Source: Palsa-506 sp963707065 (GTDB lineage Bacteria > Actinomycetota > Actinomycetes > Streptosporangiales > Streptosporangiaceae). Taken from it: a stretch of DNA of 64,000 nucleotides. Below are positions 8,094-16,965 of this stretch, piece after piece (positions within the stretch are counted from its first letter, which is position 1; each line of letters starts with the position of its first letter). The notes under the pieces were generated by a model. The model saw nothing but the letters and a program-made list of their open reading frames with translations. It searched no databases and was not told where the DNA came from. Location: the NCBI GenBank assembly GCA_963707065.1, contig CAVPPJ010000034.1, forward strand, positions 62,001-126,000. The letters are read 5' to 3'. A program made the translations under genes and the position numbers.

Positions 8094-8492
8094 TCACCGT
8101 CTGCGCTGGCGGACGGTCAGCCAGCCGGCCAGCAGGGCGCCGCCAACGGCGACGGCGATCAGTACCTCGCGCTGCTGCGCGATGCCGGCCGCCCGGCTGG
8201 CGGCGCGGCGTACCGGCTCGGGCGCGGCGGCGCTGGCGGCGCTCACCCGGGCAGCCGCCTGCTCCTTCGCCTGGCTGGCTGTGCTGGAGACGCGCCCGGC
8301 AACCTCGGCCGTCTTATCCCGCGCCCTGGCTTTCACGTCGGCCTTGGCCACCAGCGCCTCGACCGTCTCGCCGAGTTCCTCCCGGGTCCGCTCGATTTCC
8401 TCGGTCAGCGCCTGCTGGCCTTCCGGCGGGGCCGTGCTGCTATCCGGCGGGGCCGCGCTGGGCGCCAGGCCGGTGCGTTCTTCTTCGGTCAT
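8094..8492 (-). CDS. DUF3618 domain protein
   Basis: The 132-residue protein contains the DUF3618 core TEEIERTREELGETVEALVA followed by a helical stretch rich in Ala, Lys and Arg (KADVKARARDKTAEVAG). It ends with one transmembrane helix (EVLIAVAVGGALLAGWL) and a short basic tail. The family is common in actinobacteria next to holin-superfamily-III proteins, as here; its molecular role is unknown. The likely topology is a large cytoplasmic helical domain anchored at its C-terminus. The ATG overlaps the upstream stop as ATGA, so the two are probably translationally coupled. Confidence 0.9.
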   Translation of the reverse strand: MTEEERTGLAPSAAPPDSSTAPPEGQQALTEEIERTREELGETVEALVAKADVKARARDKTAEVAGRVSSTASQAKEQAAARVSAASAAAPEPVRRAASRAAGIAQQREVLIAVAVGGALLAGWLTVRQRRR

Positions 8493-8908
8493 CGGTGCGC
8501 ACTCTCCTTGATTTCCTCGACGTCGGCCTTGACACTGTCCACGGCGTGAGCGGGGACGGGCGGCGTGGCCTTGCTCAGTTGGGCCTTGCCGAACAGGGCA
8601 GCGCCCGCCGCGATGATGAGCAGGCTCACCCCGATGATCAGGGCTGCCAGCCAGGCGGCGACCGCCGTGGCCAGCGCGATGATCGCGGCGGCCAGCAGGC
8701 AGCCGATGGCGTACAGGGCGAGAACGCCGCCGCCGCCGAACGCCCCGATGCCGAGCCCCGCGCGCTTGCCCTTGCGGGTCATCTCCAGCTGTGCCAGCCG
8801 CAGTTCGTCGCGGACCAGCTTCGTAACCTGATCAGACATCTGCTTGATGAGTTCCGAGGTGGAGCTGTCCTGGGCCTTGGCAGGCCGTACCCCGGTCATT
8901 TCTTCCAT
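8489..8908 (-). CDS. Phage-holin-like (holin superfamily III) membrane protein
   Basis: I chose the ATG at 8908 because GGAGGGG lies 7 nt before it; a longer in-frame ORF has no such site. The ~139-residue protein has an amphipathic N-terminal helix (TSELIKQMSDQVTKLVRDEL), two strongly hydrophobic segments (VLALYAIGCLLAAAIIALAT and AALIIGVSLLIIAAGAALFG) and a charged C-terminal helix. This matches PF07332-type actinobacterial 'phage holin family' proteins. They are chromosomal housekeeping or stress proteins, not evidence of a prophage. It heads an operon with DUF3618 and BrkB genes behind a SigB-like promoter. Confidence 0.88.
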   Translation of the reverse strand: MEEMTGVRPAKAQDSSTSELIKQMSDQVTKLVRDELRLAQLEMTRKGKRAGLGIGAFGGGGVLALYAIGCLLAAAIIALATAVAAWLAALIIGVSLLIIAAGAALFGKAQLSKATPPVPAHAVDSVKADVEEIKESAHR

Positions 8909-8939
8909 GACTTTGCCCCTCCGTCGACGACTTGGGGCA

Positions 8940-8963
8940 CTACCCCGCTGCCGCCAGGTAAAC
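8940..8963 (-). promoter_or_regulatory. SigB/SigF-type promoter GTTT-N14-GGGTAG
   Basis: On the minus strand GTTT (8963-8960) is followed by a 14-nt spacer and GGGTAG (8945-8940). The predicted start of transcription is ~25 nt upstream of the holin-like gene's ATG. This is a near-exact match to the actinobacterial SigB/SigF consensus, with the same geometry as the site before the Mrp operon. Confidence 0.65.
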
Positions 8964-8991
8964 ACGATCGTGCGGGGCGGCCACGCCGGGT

Positions 8992-9750
8992 TCAGCCCGG
9001 CGGACGGGGCGATGGACTCCCGCCGACGCGCAGGACGATCTCCGTGGCGAGGTCGCGGAGCTTCATGTTGCGGTTGTTCGACGCCCGCCGGAGCGTGCCG
9101 AAGGCCTGATCGGCGTCGCAGCGTGATTCCGCCATGACGATGCCGATTGCCTGGTCGATCACGGCCCGGGATCGCAGCGCCTGCTCGAGCTGGGCGGCCA
9201 GGTCACGGGCCTCGGCGTAGCGGCCCGCGACGACGATGACGGCCGCGGCCGGCGAGGTGAACAGGGCCAGGATGCCCTCGTCGAGCTCGCTGAAGCCGTC
9301 GCTGTCCCGGCTGGACAGGTTCAGGGCTCCCAGCGGGCGCCCCGCCCAGCCGAGGCCGGCTGACAGGTAGCTGCGCAGGCCCATCTCGGTGGCTATCTCG
9401 GTAAATTCCGGCCACCGCTGTTCGGCTTCCCGGTGATTCCACCGGTTGACCTGCTGACGGCGGGCGGCGTCCAGGCACGGGCCGTCCCGCAGGGCATTCT
9501 GGCGGCGATCCAGCTCGTAGGTGTCCTCATCGGTGGCCGCGATGGTGCCTGGCTTGCCCTCTTCATCGATCATGGTGACGCTGGCCCCATGGCAGCCGGG
9601 CACCGACCGGAGTGCGAGCTTGAGGATGCTCTGCATGGTGTCGGGGACCGACTCGTCTTCGGCCAGCGCCCGGACGAGCTCGCTGAGTGACGCGACAGCG
9701 TCCTGATACCGCTCGCTCAGCAGCGCGGGCGGTTCACCGCCTGCCGTCAT
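8992..9750 (-). CDS. GAF-ANTAR domain protein (RNA-binding antitermination-type regulator)
   Basis: The ~252-residue protein has an N-terminal GAF domain (about residues 30-165, including VPGCHGASVTMIDEEGKPGT and GLRSYLSAGLGWAGRPLGAL). A C-terminal ANTAR domain follows, with AVIDQAIGIVMAESRCDADQ and AFGTLRRASNNRNMKLRDLA. ANTAR domains bind paired RNA hairpins and prevent termination, and the GAF part senses a small ligand or redox state. I picked the ATG at 9750 because AAGGGG sits 7 nt upstream; 9756 is an alternative. It lies beside envelope and stress genes. Its RNA targets are unknown. Confidence 0.9.
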   Translation of the reverse strand: MTAGGEPPALLSERYQDAVASLSELVRALAEDESVPDTMQSILKLALRSVPGCHGASVTMIDEEGKPGTIAATDEDTYELDRRQNALRDGPCLDAARRQQVNRWNHREAEQRWPEFTEIATEMGLRSYLSAGLGWAGRPLGALNLSSRDSDGFSELDEGILALFTSPAAAVIVVAGRYAEARDLAAQLEQALRSRAVIDQAIGIVMAESRCDADQAFGTLRRASNNRNMKLRDLATEIVLRVGGSPSPRPPG

Positions 9751-9788
9751 CGTCATTCCCCTTCGCGCCTGGTATAGCTCGCTGACCG

Positions 9789-10028
9789 CTATGGCCGCCG
9801 GCTTGGCCCGCCCCGGCTGGCCGAATCGAAGTCCCCGGTGCCGTCCGGCGCGCCGCCGCCCGGGTGCTGCGGGTAGGCCCGCCTTCCCGCCACCGGCACG
9901 TTCTCCGGGTGGCCGTGGCCCTGGGAAATCTGCTTGATCTTCAGGTAGCGCCTGACGTCCTGCCACTGACTCGCGATGAGCAGGGCCAGGGCGGTGGGGA
10001 TCAAGACCTGCAGCGGCTTGCGGATCAT
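9789..10028 (-). CDS. Small single-pass membrane protein (79 aa, DUF6893-like N-terminus)
   Basis: The 79-residue ORF starts MIRKPLQVLIPTALALLIAS, a short transmembrane helix, followed by QWQDVRRYLKIKQIS. This resembles the small actinobacterial DUF6893-type proteins: a short helix followed by a basic LKI/RY segment. The C-terminal half is Gly/Pro/Arg-rich and probably disordered. GCAGGAGGAGCACG before the ATG gives a good ribosome-binding site. The function is unknown. Family assignment is by pattern only. Confidence 0.55.
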   Translation of the reverse strand: MIRKPLQVLIPTALALLIASQWQDVRRYLKIKQISQGHGHPENVPVAGRRAYPQHPGGGAPDGTGDFDSASRGGPSRRP

Positions 10029-10143
10029 CGTGCTCCTCCTGCCGGACCTAGTTCTCCTCGGTAACGATGGGCGTCATGTGCCCACGCTGCCCGCGAGCTA
10101 ACAGCGGGATGCATGCCGATCCGGCAGGCGCCGCCGCTGAGCG

Positions 10144-10915
10144 TCATTTGTCGGCCAGCAGGCTGGTCCGCAGCCGGGCGAGCGTCGCGGCCAGCAGCCG
10201 GGAGACCTGCATCTGGGATACCCCGAGTTCGGCGGCTATCTCGGACTGGGTCTGGTTGCCGAAGAACCGCAGCAGCAGCAGCCGCAGCTCCCTGGGCGGG
10301 AGCGCGTCGAGCAGCGGAGTGAGCGACTCGCGGTCGATGACGGCATCCAGGTCGTCATCGACGGTGCCGAGCGTGTCAGCGAGCGTCCTGTTCTCATCCG
10401 GCCCGTCGGGCAAGCTGAGGGAAAGTGCGCTGTACGCCGTGGCCGCCGCCATCAAGCCGACCAGATCATCTATCGGCAGCCCCAGCTCAGCAGCGAGCTC
10501 GGGCATCGTCGGCCGCCGGCCGAGCTGATGGGAGAGAGCGCTGATCGGCCTGGTTGAGCTCCATTCGCCCCTCCTGAACCTTGCGCGGGACGCGCACGGC
10601 CCAGGTCAGGTCCCGGAAGTGCCGCTTAACCTCGCCGTTCATCATGGGGCGCGCATAGGCCAGGAAGTCGGGCCCCAGCTGCGGGTCGAATCCGTTAATC
10701 GCCTTGACCAGTCCGACGAGTGCGGCCTGCTCCAGGTCCTCAACCGGTTCGCCGCGGTTGGCGTAGCGGCGGGCGATCCGCCGGGCCAGCCCCATGTGCC
10801 GGGTGACCACCTGAGCGCGCAGCCCCTCGTATCGCGGATCATCTGGCGGCATGTCCCGCAGCTGGCTCAGCAGTTCCTCGGTCTTGCCGTCGCCGGCGTC
10901 GTAGGGGGCAGACAT
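10144..10915 (-). CDS. SigB/SigF/SigG-family RNA polymerase sigma factor (frameshifted)
   Basis: Two overlapping minus-strand frames together encode one SigB/SigF-type alternative sigma factor. The first (from ATG 10915) carries region 2: MGLARRIARRYANRGEPVED, LEQAALVGLVKAINGFDP, then LTWAVRVPRKVQE. The second carries region 3/4: HQLGRRPTMPELAAELG, a PPRELRLLLLRFFGNQTQSE segment and the helix-turn-helix IAAELGVSQMQVSRLLA. The frames join if one base at about 10546-10548 is removed (GCCG to GCC), which restores normal family spacing and ~256 residues. It is probably a sequencing indel, though a real null allele is possible. The sigma factor fits the anti-sigma ATPase, STAS antagonist, PP2C phosphatases and GTTT-N14-GGGTA promoters found nearby. 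A 128-codon upstream extension of the frame is probably not coding. Confidence 0.88.
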
Positions 10916-11403
10916 CCGTCGTGAGCGCTGTGTGGCAGCGCCGGCTGGGGGCAGATCGGCGGGGGGCACTGATCGTTCCTCTCGGACCAGCGGTGTACCG
11001 GATCCAGTGGCAGAACGCGGTTCAGGTGACTGTGCCAGCTGCCTGGCTAGCCCGCTCGTTGCGCGTGGCCGCGCGCTGCCCGTCGGCGGCGGTAACCGGA
11101 CCACCGCGCTGATCGCGGACGGCCGCTCGGGCTTCACCGGCTCCGCCGAAGGCCCACTGCCGGACCCCGGTACGCCTGCGATCGTAGACGCCGCAGTGCC
11201 GGAGGGACAAACGCGGCAGCGGAGATGGCCGCGGTAGGCGGTCAGCGGTTGAGCGATGTATGCACCGGCCGGGCAAGTGAAGCCATAACAAAGTCCCATT
11301 TCCTGTTACGACGGGAAATGGCTGAAATTGCGAAATTAGCTATTTTTTCGCAGTAAGGTGTCGGCTTCACTACTAACGGTCGTTATACCCTCCTGGAGGC
11401 AGC
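10916..11403. other. Intergenic region between sigma factor and small membrane gene
   Basis: This ~490-base divergent region contains no supported gene. The minus-strand frame is open up to 11299 but its translation is low-complexity and resembles no protein I know. An inverted repeat CCATTTCC-N10-GGAAATGG (11296-11321) lies in an AT-richer stretch (11290-11360) and could be an operator for either flanking gene. No SigB-type promoter was found for the sigma gene itself. Confidence 0.5.
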
Positions 11404-11571
11404 ATGCTTGCGTTCATCGCCGCGATCCTTTTCGCCATAGCCCTTATTTTCAACCTGGCTGGTACCACCTTTGGCACGCACATCAGCTTCGACACGTTCC
11501 TGGTGGCCGGGCTGCTGGCCCTGTCCTTGCACCTGGCCGGCGTCGGCACCGGCTGGAAAGTGCGCCGGTGA
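11404..11571 (+). CDS. Small two-helix membrane protein (55 aa)
   Basis: The 55-residue ORF begins MLAFIAAILFAIALIFNLAG, continues with TFGTHISFDTFLVAGLLALS and ends LHLAGVGTGWKVRR. It has two hydrophobic helices with a short polar turn and a basic C-terminus, probably a hairpin in the cytoplasmic membrane. A strong TGGAGG ribosome-binding site lies 5-6 nt before the ATG. Similar short proteins are common and uncharacterised in streptomycetes and relatives. It is convergent with the LapA-type gene. Confidence 0.72.
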   Translation: MLAFIAAILFAIALIFNLAGTTFGTHISFDTFLVAGLLALSLHLAGVGTGWKVRR

Positions 11572-11590
11572 CAGGCCGGGCGGCCGCCGC

Positions 11591-12019
11591 TCAGGATTGA
11601 CCCGGCTCGTCGGCGGTGGCTTGCTGAGGCCCGGCGGTGGCTTGCTGGGCTGAAGCCGCCGCCGGCGCGCCCGGCGCGGGCCTGGCGTCGATGCGGCGGT
11701 GACGGCGGGCCACCATCCGCAGTTGCACGATGCGCCCGGTTCCCGGGATCACTACCAGCAGCACGCCCAGCACCGCGGCGAGGAGCAGCGCGACTCCCAG
11801 CGGCAGGTGGCCGTGCGCGCCGAAGTAGCCGATATTCACCCGTTGCCCGTTTTCCAGAATGAAGATGAGCAGCAAGAGCAGCATCAGGGCAAAGAGCGCG
11901 GACGCAAGCCACATCCCGCCGATGCGGGTGCGCTTTACGACATGCTGCGGCGGCACTTCTCGCGGTGCCTGCTGCTGAGGCGAACTGGCATTGTTCTCGT
12001 TCGCTGGCGCTGAAGTCAT
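11591..12019 (-). CDS. LapA (DUF1049) family membrane protein
   Basis: The ~142-residue protein has a polar Gln/Ala/Pro-rich N-terminus, then two transmembrane helices around LASALFALMLLLLLIFILEN and LPLGVALLLAAVLGVLLVVI separated by GQRVNIGYFGAHGH. This is the LapA/DUF1049 pattern (TM, ENGQxVxI, TM). A basic, then Ala/Gln-rich C-terminal tail follows. In proteobacteria LapA (YciS) acts with LapB in LPS control; in actinobacteria the role is unknown. I favour the ATG at 12019; an upstream in-frame ATG at 12061 is possible. Confidence 0.8.
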   Translation of the reverse strand: MTSAPANENNASSPQQQAPREVPPQHVVKRTRIGGMWLASALFALMLLLLLIFILENGQRVNIGYFGAHGHLPLGVALLLAAVLGVLLVVIPGTGRIVQLRMVARRHRRIDARPAPGAPAAASAQQATAGPQQATADEPGQS

Positions 12020-12407
12020 GGCAGCGTCACGGCCTTCCTTCCGGGTGGTCTGCGCACGCATATGCCCAGGGGAGCCCGGTCTAATCGGCGCTGGCGCAGG
12101 CGGCCAGCGCGGCTCGGGGCTGCCGCCGCTTTAGCTCGCAGGCCCGGTGCCTCATCCAGCCCGTCAACTCCAGCAGGACAACGACCTGGACTTCGTGGTC
12201 CAGTACCTCGGGTCAGGCCCGGTTGAGGTGCCCGGTTGGGTTTGAGGCCGCCGTTCTCAGGTAGGAGAGCGCGATACCCGGGCCACCGCTCTGGGCGCCG
12301 GCCGCCCAGCGCGCCTGGCGCCCTGAGCGGCCGGCTTGAGCCAGGCAGTGACCAGACAGCGGGCAGGACAGCGACAGGAGGGCGGCGGCCATGATGAGGG
12401 GCGCGCG
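12020..12407. other. Intergenic region before enolase-superfamily gene
   Basis: About 390 bases without a gene I can support. A GTTT-N15-AGGTAG sequence near 12238 is a one-mismatch relative of the SigB-type promoters elsewhere, but it lies ~150 nt from the next start. Short ORFs here have no recognisable content or ribosome-binding site. Confidence 0.4.
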
Positions 12408-13517
12408 ATGACCGCGGACGCGCCCGCCGTGCTCGGGCTGGACACGGCCGTCTACGTAGTTCCGACCGATGCGCCCGAGGCCGACGGCACGCTCGCGTGG
12501 GACAAGACGACGATGCTGCTGGTTACCGCCCGCGCCGGAGGCGAGCAGGGGATCGGCTGGAGCTACACGGCTGCCGCGGCCCAGTCCGTGGTGACCGACA
12601 TTCTGGCCGGGGTGGTTACCGGGCGCAGCGCGCTCGACCTGGCGGGCGCGGCAGCGGCAATGGCGCGGTCCGTCCGCAACATCGGCCGGGCGGGCATCGC
12701 GGCGATGGCGATATCTGCCGTTGACATCGCGCTGTGGGACCTCAAGGCGCGGCTGCTCGGCTGCCCGCTGACGAGCCTGCTCGGCCGGGTCCGCGATGAC
12801 GTGCCGGTCTACGGCAGCGGCGGCTTCACCAGCTACGACGAGGAGCAGACCCGCCGGCAGCTCACCGGCTGGGTGGAGAAGGACCGCATTCCGCGGGTCA
12901 AGATCAAGATCGGCGAATCCTGGGGTAGCAAAGAGCGCCGGGACCTTGAGCGCGTCGCGCTCGCCCGCGAGGTGATCGGCCCGGACACGGAGCTGCTCGT
13001 CGACGCCAACGGCGGCTACAGCACCGGCCAGGCCGTGCGCGTCGCCCGGCTGCTGGCGGACTACGGCGTGACCTGGTTCGAGGAGCCGGTGTCCTCGGAC
13101 GACCTGGCCGGCCTGGCCGTCATCCGAGGTCAGATCCTGCCCGACGTGGCGGCGGGGGAGTACAGCTGGTCACTGGCCGATTCCGCGCGGCTCATCGATG
13201 CGGGCGCGGTCGACTGCCTGCAGCTCGACGTGACCCGGTGCGGCGGGATCAGCGAATTCCTGCGCGGGGCGGCGCTGGCGGCTGCCAGCAACCTGCAGGT
13301 GTCCGCGCACTGCGCGCCGAACCTGCACGCGCACGTCGCCGCCGCGGTCCCGAACCTGCGCCATGTGGAGTACTTCCATGACCATCAGCGGATCGAGCAG
13401 ATGCTCTTTTACGGTGCGCTCGATCCAGGCGGCGGAGTGCTGACACCCGACCCCGCCGTGCCCGGCCTGGGCCTGGTGCTGCGGGCGGCAGATGCGGAGC
13501 GATACCGGCATGGCTGA
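12408..13517 (+). CDS. Enolase-superfamily (mandelate racemase/muconate lactonizing-type) enzyme
   Basis: The 369-residue protein has an N-terminal capping domain and a TIM-barrel with the enolase-superfamily active site. The K-x-K motif is K165/K167 (RVKIKIG). Metal ligands are D199 (LLVDANGG), E225 (WFEEPV) and E251 (AAGEYSW). D274 and H301 (SAHCAPNLHAHV) sit on later strands, as in the mandelate-racemase subgroup with its His/Asp dyad. Such enzymes abstract an alpha-proton from a carboxylate, commonly dehydrating or epimerising acid sugars; the exact substrate is not predictable. I chose the ATG at 12408, with GAGGGG upstream. The next gene overlaps its 3' end. Confidence 0.93.
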   Translation: MTADAPAVLGLDTAVYVVPTDAPEADGTLAWDKTTMLLVTARAGGEQGIGWSYTAAAAQSVVTDILAGVVTGRSALDLAGAAAAMARSVRNIGRAGIAAMAISAVDIALWDLKARLLGCPLTSLLGRVRDDVPVYGSGGFTSYDEEQTRRQLTGWVEKDRIPRVKIKIGESWGSKERRDLERVALAREVIGPDTELLVDANGGYSTGQAVRVARLLADYGVTWFEEPVSSDDLAGLAVIRGQILPDVAAGEYSWSLADSARLIDAGAVDCLQLDVTRCGGISEFLRGAALAAASNLQVSAHCAPNLHAHVAAAVPNLRHVEYFHDHQRIEQMLFYGALDPGGGVLTPDPAVPGLGLVLRAADAERYRHG

Positions 13518-14034
13518 CCGGAATGGCGGGCAGGGCGCCATGACATCCGGGAACCCTCGCGACGAGTCCGAATTCCAGCGCGATGACCGCAACCTGGCGG
13601 AGCTGCTGCAAGAACTCCGGGTCGCCGGCCTGGGCGTGCAGGTGCTGTTCGGCTTCCTGCTCTCGCTCCCGTTCACGATGCGGTTCACGCTGCTCAGCCA
13701 CGCGCAGCGGCAGCTTTACCTGGCCAGCCTGGTGCTGGCGGCGCTGTCGACCGCGCTGCTGCTCGCGCCCGTCGCCTATCACCGGCTGGTCTTCCGCCAG
13801 CAGCAGAAGGAGCGCCTGATCCGGGCGGCTAACGTGATGGCGATCTGCGGCCTGGTGAGCGTGGGGCTTGCCATTTCCGCAGCGGTACTGCTCGTGACCG
13901 GCTTTGTCGATTCTGGCCTGCCCGCCGTGCTCGTTACCGCTCTTATTGTCTGTCTCTTCGGCGGCCTCTGGTTCGTGCTGCCGCTCACCCACCGCCATGG
14001 CAGGTCCGTAGCCGGGCGCGGCCGAACGGCATAG
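13510..14034 (+). CDS. DUF6328 family membrane protein
   Basis: The ~174-residue protein begins with a polar segment, then NLAELLQELRVAGLGVQVLF, and has four hydrophobic helices. Conserved-looking pieces include LFGFLLSLPFTMRF, APVAYHRLVFRQQQKERLIR and the final FGGLWFVLPLTHRH. The order matches the actinobacterial DUF6328 family (four-helix membrane protein of unknown function). The start at 13510 overlaps the previous stop; the ATG at 13540 is an alternative. The GH15 promoter candidate begins within its last codons. Confidence 0.85.
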   Translation: MADRNGGQGAMTSGNPRDESEFQRDDRNLAELLQELRVAGLGVQVLFGFLLSLPFTMRFTLLSHAQRQLYLASLVLAALSTALLLAPVAYHRLVFRQQQKERLIRAANVMAICGLVSVGLAISAAVLLVTGFVDSGLPAVLVTALIVCLFGGLWFVLPLTHRHGRSVAGRGRTA

Positions 14035-14053
14035 GCCGCTGCTAGCTGGGTAC
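14029..14053 (+). promoter_or_regulatory. Candidate SigB-like promoter GCAT-N15-GGGTAC
   Basis: GCAT (14029-14032) and GGGTAC (14048-14053) are separated by 15 nt. The site ends 27 nt before the GH15 start. It fits the looser GnnT-N14-16-GGGTAC SigB consensus. Identical -35/-10 words and spacing recur at about 36950, and a near-identical site at about 55159. Confidence 0.42.
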
Positions 14054-14080
14054 CCGGCAGCGGCGGGACATCAAGGGGTA

Positions 14081-15875
14081 ATGCGAGAGAGGCGGATCGG
14101 CGTGGGCAACATGCAGGACCGGACCCGGCCGCATGCCCTGCGTGACTACGCGCTGCTCGCCGACGGGGAGCGCGGGGCAGTCGTCGGGCCGCGGGGCGAG
14201 ATCGTCTGGATGTGCGCACCGCGGTGGGACAGCGATGCGGTGTTCGCCGCGCTGGTGGGCGGCGAGGCGGCCTATACGGTCACGCCCAGGTCCCGTTTTG
14301 TGTGGGGCGGCTATTACGAGCAAGAGCTCGCTGATCTGGCGCAGCCGGTGGGTCACCGACGATGGGGTCATCGAATGCCGCGAGGCGCTGGCGTTTCCCG
14401 GCGATCCGCACCGCGCCATCCTGCTCCGCAGCGTCGCCGCCGGGGAGCGCCCCGCGCGGGTCCGGGTCAGCCTGGATCCGCGCGCGGAATTCGGCCGCCG
14501 GGGGCTGCGCGCGCTCGGCCATGAGGACGGCGGTCCGTGGGCGGCCCGGCTCGGTGACCTGTACCTGCGGTGGTCCGGCGATGTCAGCACCGCGAGGGTG
14601 CTGCGGGCGGGCCGGGGATCGAGGCTCGCGCTGGACCTGAACGTGCCCGCTGGCACGCGCGGCGACCTCGTGCTCGAACTGTCCGACCAGCCATTCGAGG
14701 GCAGGCCGCCAGCCGCTGCCGCCGCCTGGCGGGCGACGGAGGCCGCCTGGGCGCAGGCGGTGCCGTCGCTGGGCGGCGTGACGGCCGGCCGCGACGCCCG
14801 GCACGCCTACGCGGTGCTGCGGGGGCTGACGAGTTCCAGCGGCGGCATGGTCGCCGCGGCGACCACCAGCCTGCCGGAGCGCGCCGAGGCGGGCCGCAAT
14901 TACGACTATCGCTACGCCTGGATCCGGGACCAGTGCTACGCCGGCCAGGCGGTGGCGGCCGCCGGTGCCGGCCCGCTGCTTGACCAGGCAGTCAGCTTCG
15001 TATCGGAGCGGCTGCATGCCGACGGGCCGCAGCTGGCACCCGCCTACACCGTCTCCGGCGGCCGGGTACCCGACCAGCGCCGGCTGGACCTGCCCGGCTA
15101 TCCCGGCGGCTTCGATCTCATCGGGAACTGGGTCAACAAGCAGTTCCAGCTGGACGCGTTCGGGGAGTCCCTGCTGCTGCTGGCCGCGGCCGCACGGCAC
15201 GACCGGCTGGACTCCAGCGGACGTCAGGCGGCCGCGATCGCGGCCGGCGCGATCGCCGAACGGTGGCAGGAGAGCGATGCCGGGATCTGGGAAATCGACA
15301 ACCAGGCCTGGACCCACAGCCGGCTGACCTGCGCGGCGGGGCTGCGCGCGGCCGCGAGGTCATGCGCGTCGCGGTCGCTCGGCACGGACTGGTCCGGGCT
15401 GGCCGACGTCATCGTCGCCGATACCGCCAAGCACGCGGTGCACCCGTCCGGCCGCTGGCAGCGCTCGCCGGATGATGACGGCCTGGACGCCGCGCTGCTG
15501 CTGCCGCCGGTCCGCGGCGCGGTCCCCGCCGATGATCCCCGCACGCTGCAAACACTGCGCGCCTACCTGGCGGAACTGACCCAGGACGGCTACGCCTACC
15601 GGTTCCGCCACGACGAGCGGCCGCTGCAGGACGCCGAGGGCGCCTTCCTGCTCTGCGGTTTCGTGCTGGCCCTGGCCCTGCACCAGCAGGGCCGCGAGGT
15701 GGACGCGGCTCGCTGGTTCGAGCGGAACAGGGCAGCCTGCGGCACTGCCGGGCTCTACTGCGAGGAGTACGACGTGGCCGAGCGGCAACTGCGGGGGAAC
15801 CTGCCGCAGGCGTTCGTGCACGCCCTGATGCTCGAATGCGCAGGCCGGCTCGACACGGCCTGGCAGCCGGACTGA
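14081..15875 (+). CDS. Glycoside hydrolase family 15 (glucoamylase/trehalase-like) protein, frameshifted
   Basis: Two frames make one ~598-residue GH15 protein. The N-terminal frame reads HALRDYALLADGERGAVVGP, then GEIVWMCAPRWDSDAVFAAL and SRFVWGGYYE. The C-terminal frame continues SLIWRSRWVTDDGVIECREA and runs to the end. The second part contains the (alpha/alpha)6-barrel motifs NYDYRYAWIRDQCYAGQAV and IDNQAWTHSRL, with GLYCEEYDV near the C-terminus. Joining them requires removing one base near 14318-14324. Actinobacterial homologues act as trehalases or on alpha-glucans; the substrate here is unproven. No signal peptide is present, so the enzyme is cytoplasmic. A SigB-like promoter precedes it. 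Confidence 0.88.
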
Positions 15876-15954
15876 CGTCCCGGCCACCAGGCAACCCCGG
15901 GACGAAGGCCGCCCCGGCGAAGGCAACCGACTGAAGAGAGGACTGACGACTCCC

Positions 15955-16965
15955 ATGACCGAGACTGTTGTCATTACCGGCGCCAGCGCGGGCATCGCCC
16001 GGGCCACCGCCCGGCTGTACGGCGAGCGCGGCGCGAACGTCGGGCTGATCGCCCGCGGCCAGGCAGGCCTGGCCGGCGCGGTGCGTGATGTCGAGGAGGC
16101 GGGCGGCAAGGCGCTGGCAATCAGCGCCGATGTGGCCGACTACGGGCAGGTCGAGGACGCCGCCCGCGAGGTGGAGGATTTCTTCGGCCCGATCGACGTC
16201 TGGATCAACGTGGCGTTCACCTCGGTATTCGCGCCGTTCGCCGATATCTCGGCGGCAGAGTTCCGGCGCGTGACCGAGGTCAGCTACCTGGGCTTCGTGT
16301 ACGGGACCATGGTGGCGCTTGACCGGATGAGCGGACGGGACCGCGGCACCATCGTGCAGGTCGGATCGGCGCTCGGGGACCGCAGCATCCCCTTGCAGTC
16401 GGCCTATTGCGGCGCCAAGCACGCCGTCAACGGGTTCACTTCCTCGCTGCGCTGCGAGTTGCTGCACCAGCACTCCGGGGTCAACGTGACCGTCGTGCAG
16501 ATGCCGGCCGTCAACACGCCGCAGTTCTCCTGGGTGCGCTCCAAGCTGCCCAACCACCCGCAGCCGGTACCCCCCATCTATCAGCCGGAGGTAGCCGCGC
16601 GCGGGGTGGTCTTCGCCGCTGATCACCCGCGCAGGAAGCAGTACTGGGTCGGCGCGAGCACCGTGGCCACGATCCTGGCCAACAAGGTCGCCCCTGCCCT
16701 GCTGGACCGCTACCTGGCCCGCACCGGCTATGACGCCCAGCAGACGGCACAGCACGCCGAGCCCGGCCGGCCCGACAACCTGTGGGCGGCCGTCGACGAT
16801 CCGGCCGGGCATGACCACGGTGCGCGCGGCGTCTTCGATGACCGGTCGCACGACCGCAGCCCGCAGCTGTGGATGTCGCATCATGCGGGCGTGCTCACCG
16901 GGGCCGTGGCCGGCTCGGCGATCCTCGGCGGCGTGCTCGCGGCACGACGGGCCAGGCAGCGGTGA
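15955..16965 (+). CDS. Short-chain dehydrogenase/reductase with C-terminal extension
   Basis: The N-terminal ~240 residues are a classical SDR. The cofactor motif TGASAGIA is at 8-15, the catalytic Ser138 lies in VGSALGD, and Tyr151/Lys155 lie in AYCGAKHAV. The usual NNAG structural motif is replaced by INVAF. A ~95-residue extension follows (DRYLARTGYDAQQTAQ onward) with a final hydrophobic stretch, AGVLTGAVAGSAILGGVLAA, that may be a membrane anchor. This extended SDR type is common in actinobacteria and its substrate is unknown. The ATG sits behind a GAGAGGA sequence. It overlaps the next gene by the GTGA junction. Confidence 0.9.
   Translation: MTETVVITGASAGIARATARLYGERGANVGLIARGQAGLAGAVRDVEEAGGKALAISADVADYGQVEDAAREVEDFFGPIDVWINVAFTSVFAPFADISAAEFRRVTEVSYLGFVYGTMVALDRMSGRDRGTIVQVGSALGDRSIPLQSAYCGAKHAVNGFTSSLRCELLHQHSGVNVTVVQMPAVNTPQFSWVRSKLPNHPQPVPPIYQPEVAARGVVFAADHPRRKQYWVGASTVATILANKVAPALLDRYLARTGYDAQQTAQHAEPGRPDNLWAAVDDPAGHDHGARGVFDDRSHDRSPQLWMSHHAGVLTGAVAGSAILGGVLAARRARQR

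Noticed and set aside
8489..8908. Prophage holin
   Set aside because: No phage genes are nearby; the protein belongs to the chromosomal holin-superfamily-III type paired with DUF3618.
10916..11299. A 128-residue N-terminal extension of the sigma factor
   Set aside because: Its translation is low-complexity and unlike the family; the ATG at 10915 gives the normal start of region 1.2/2.
12238..12262. SigB promoter GTTT-N15-AGGTAG before the enolase-superfamily gene
   Set aside because: The -10 lacks the first G and the site is too far (~150 nt) from the start to list as a promoter.
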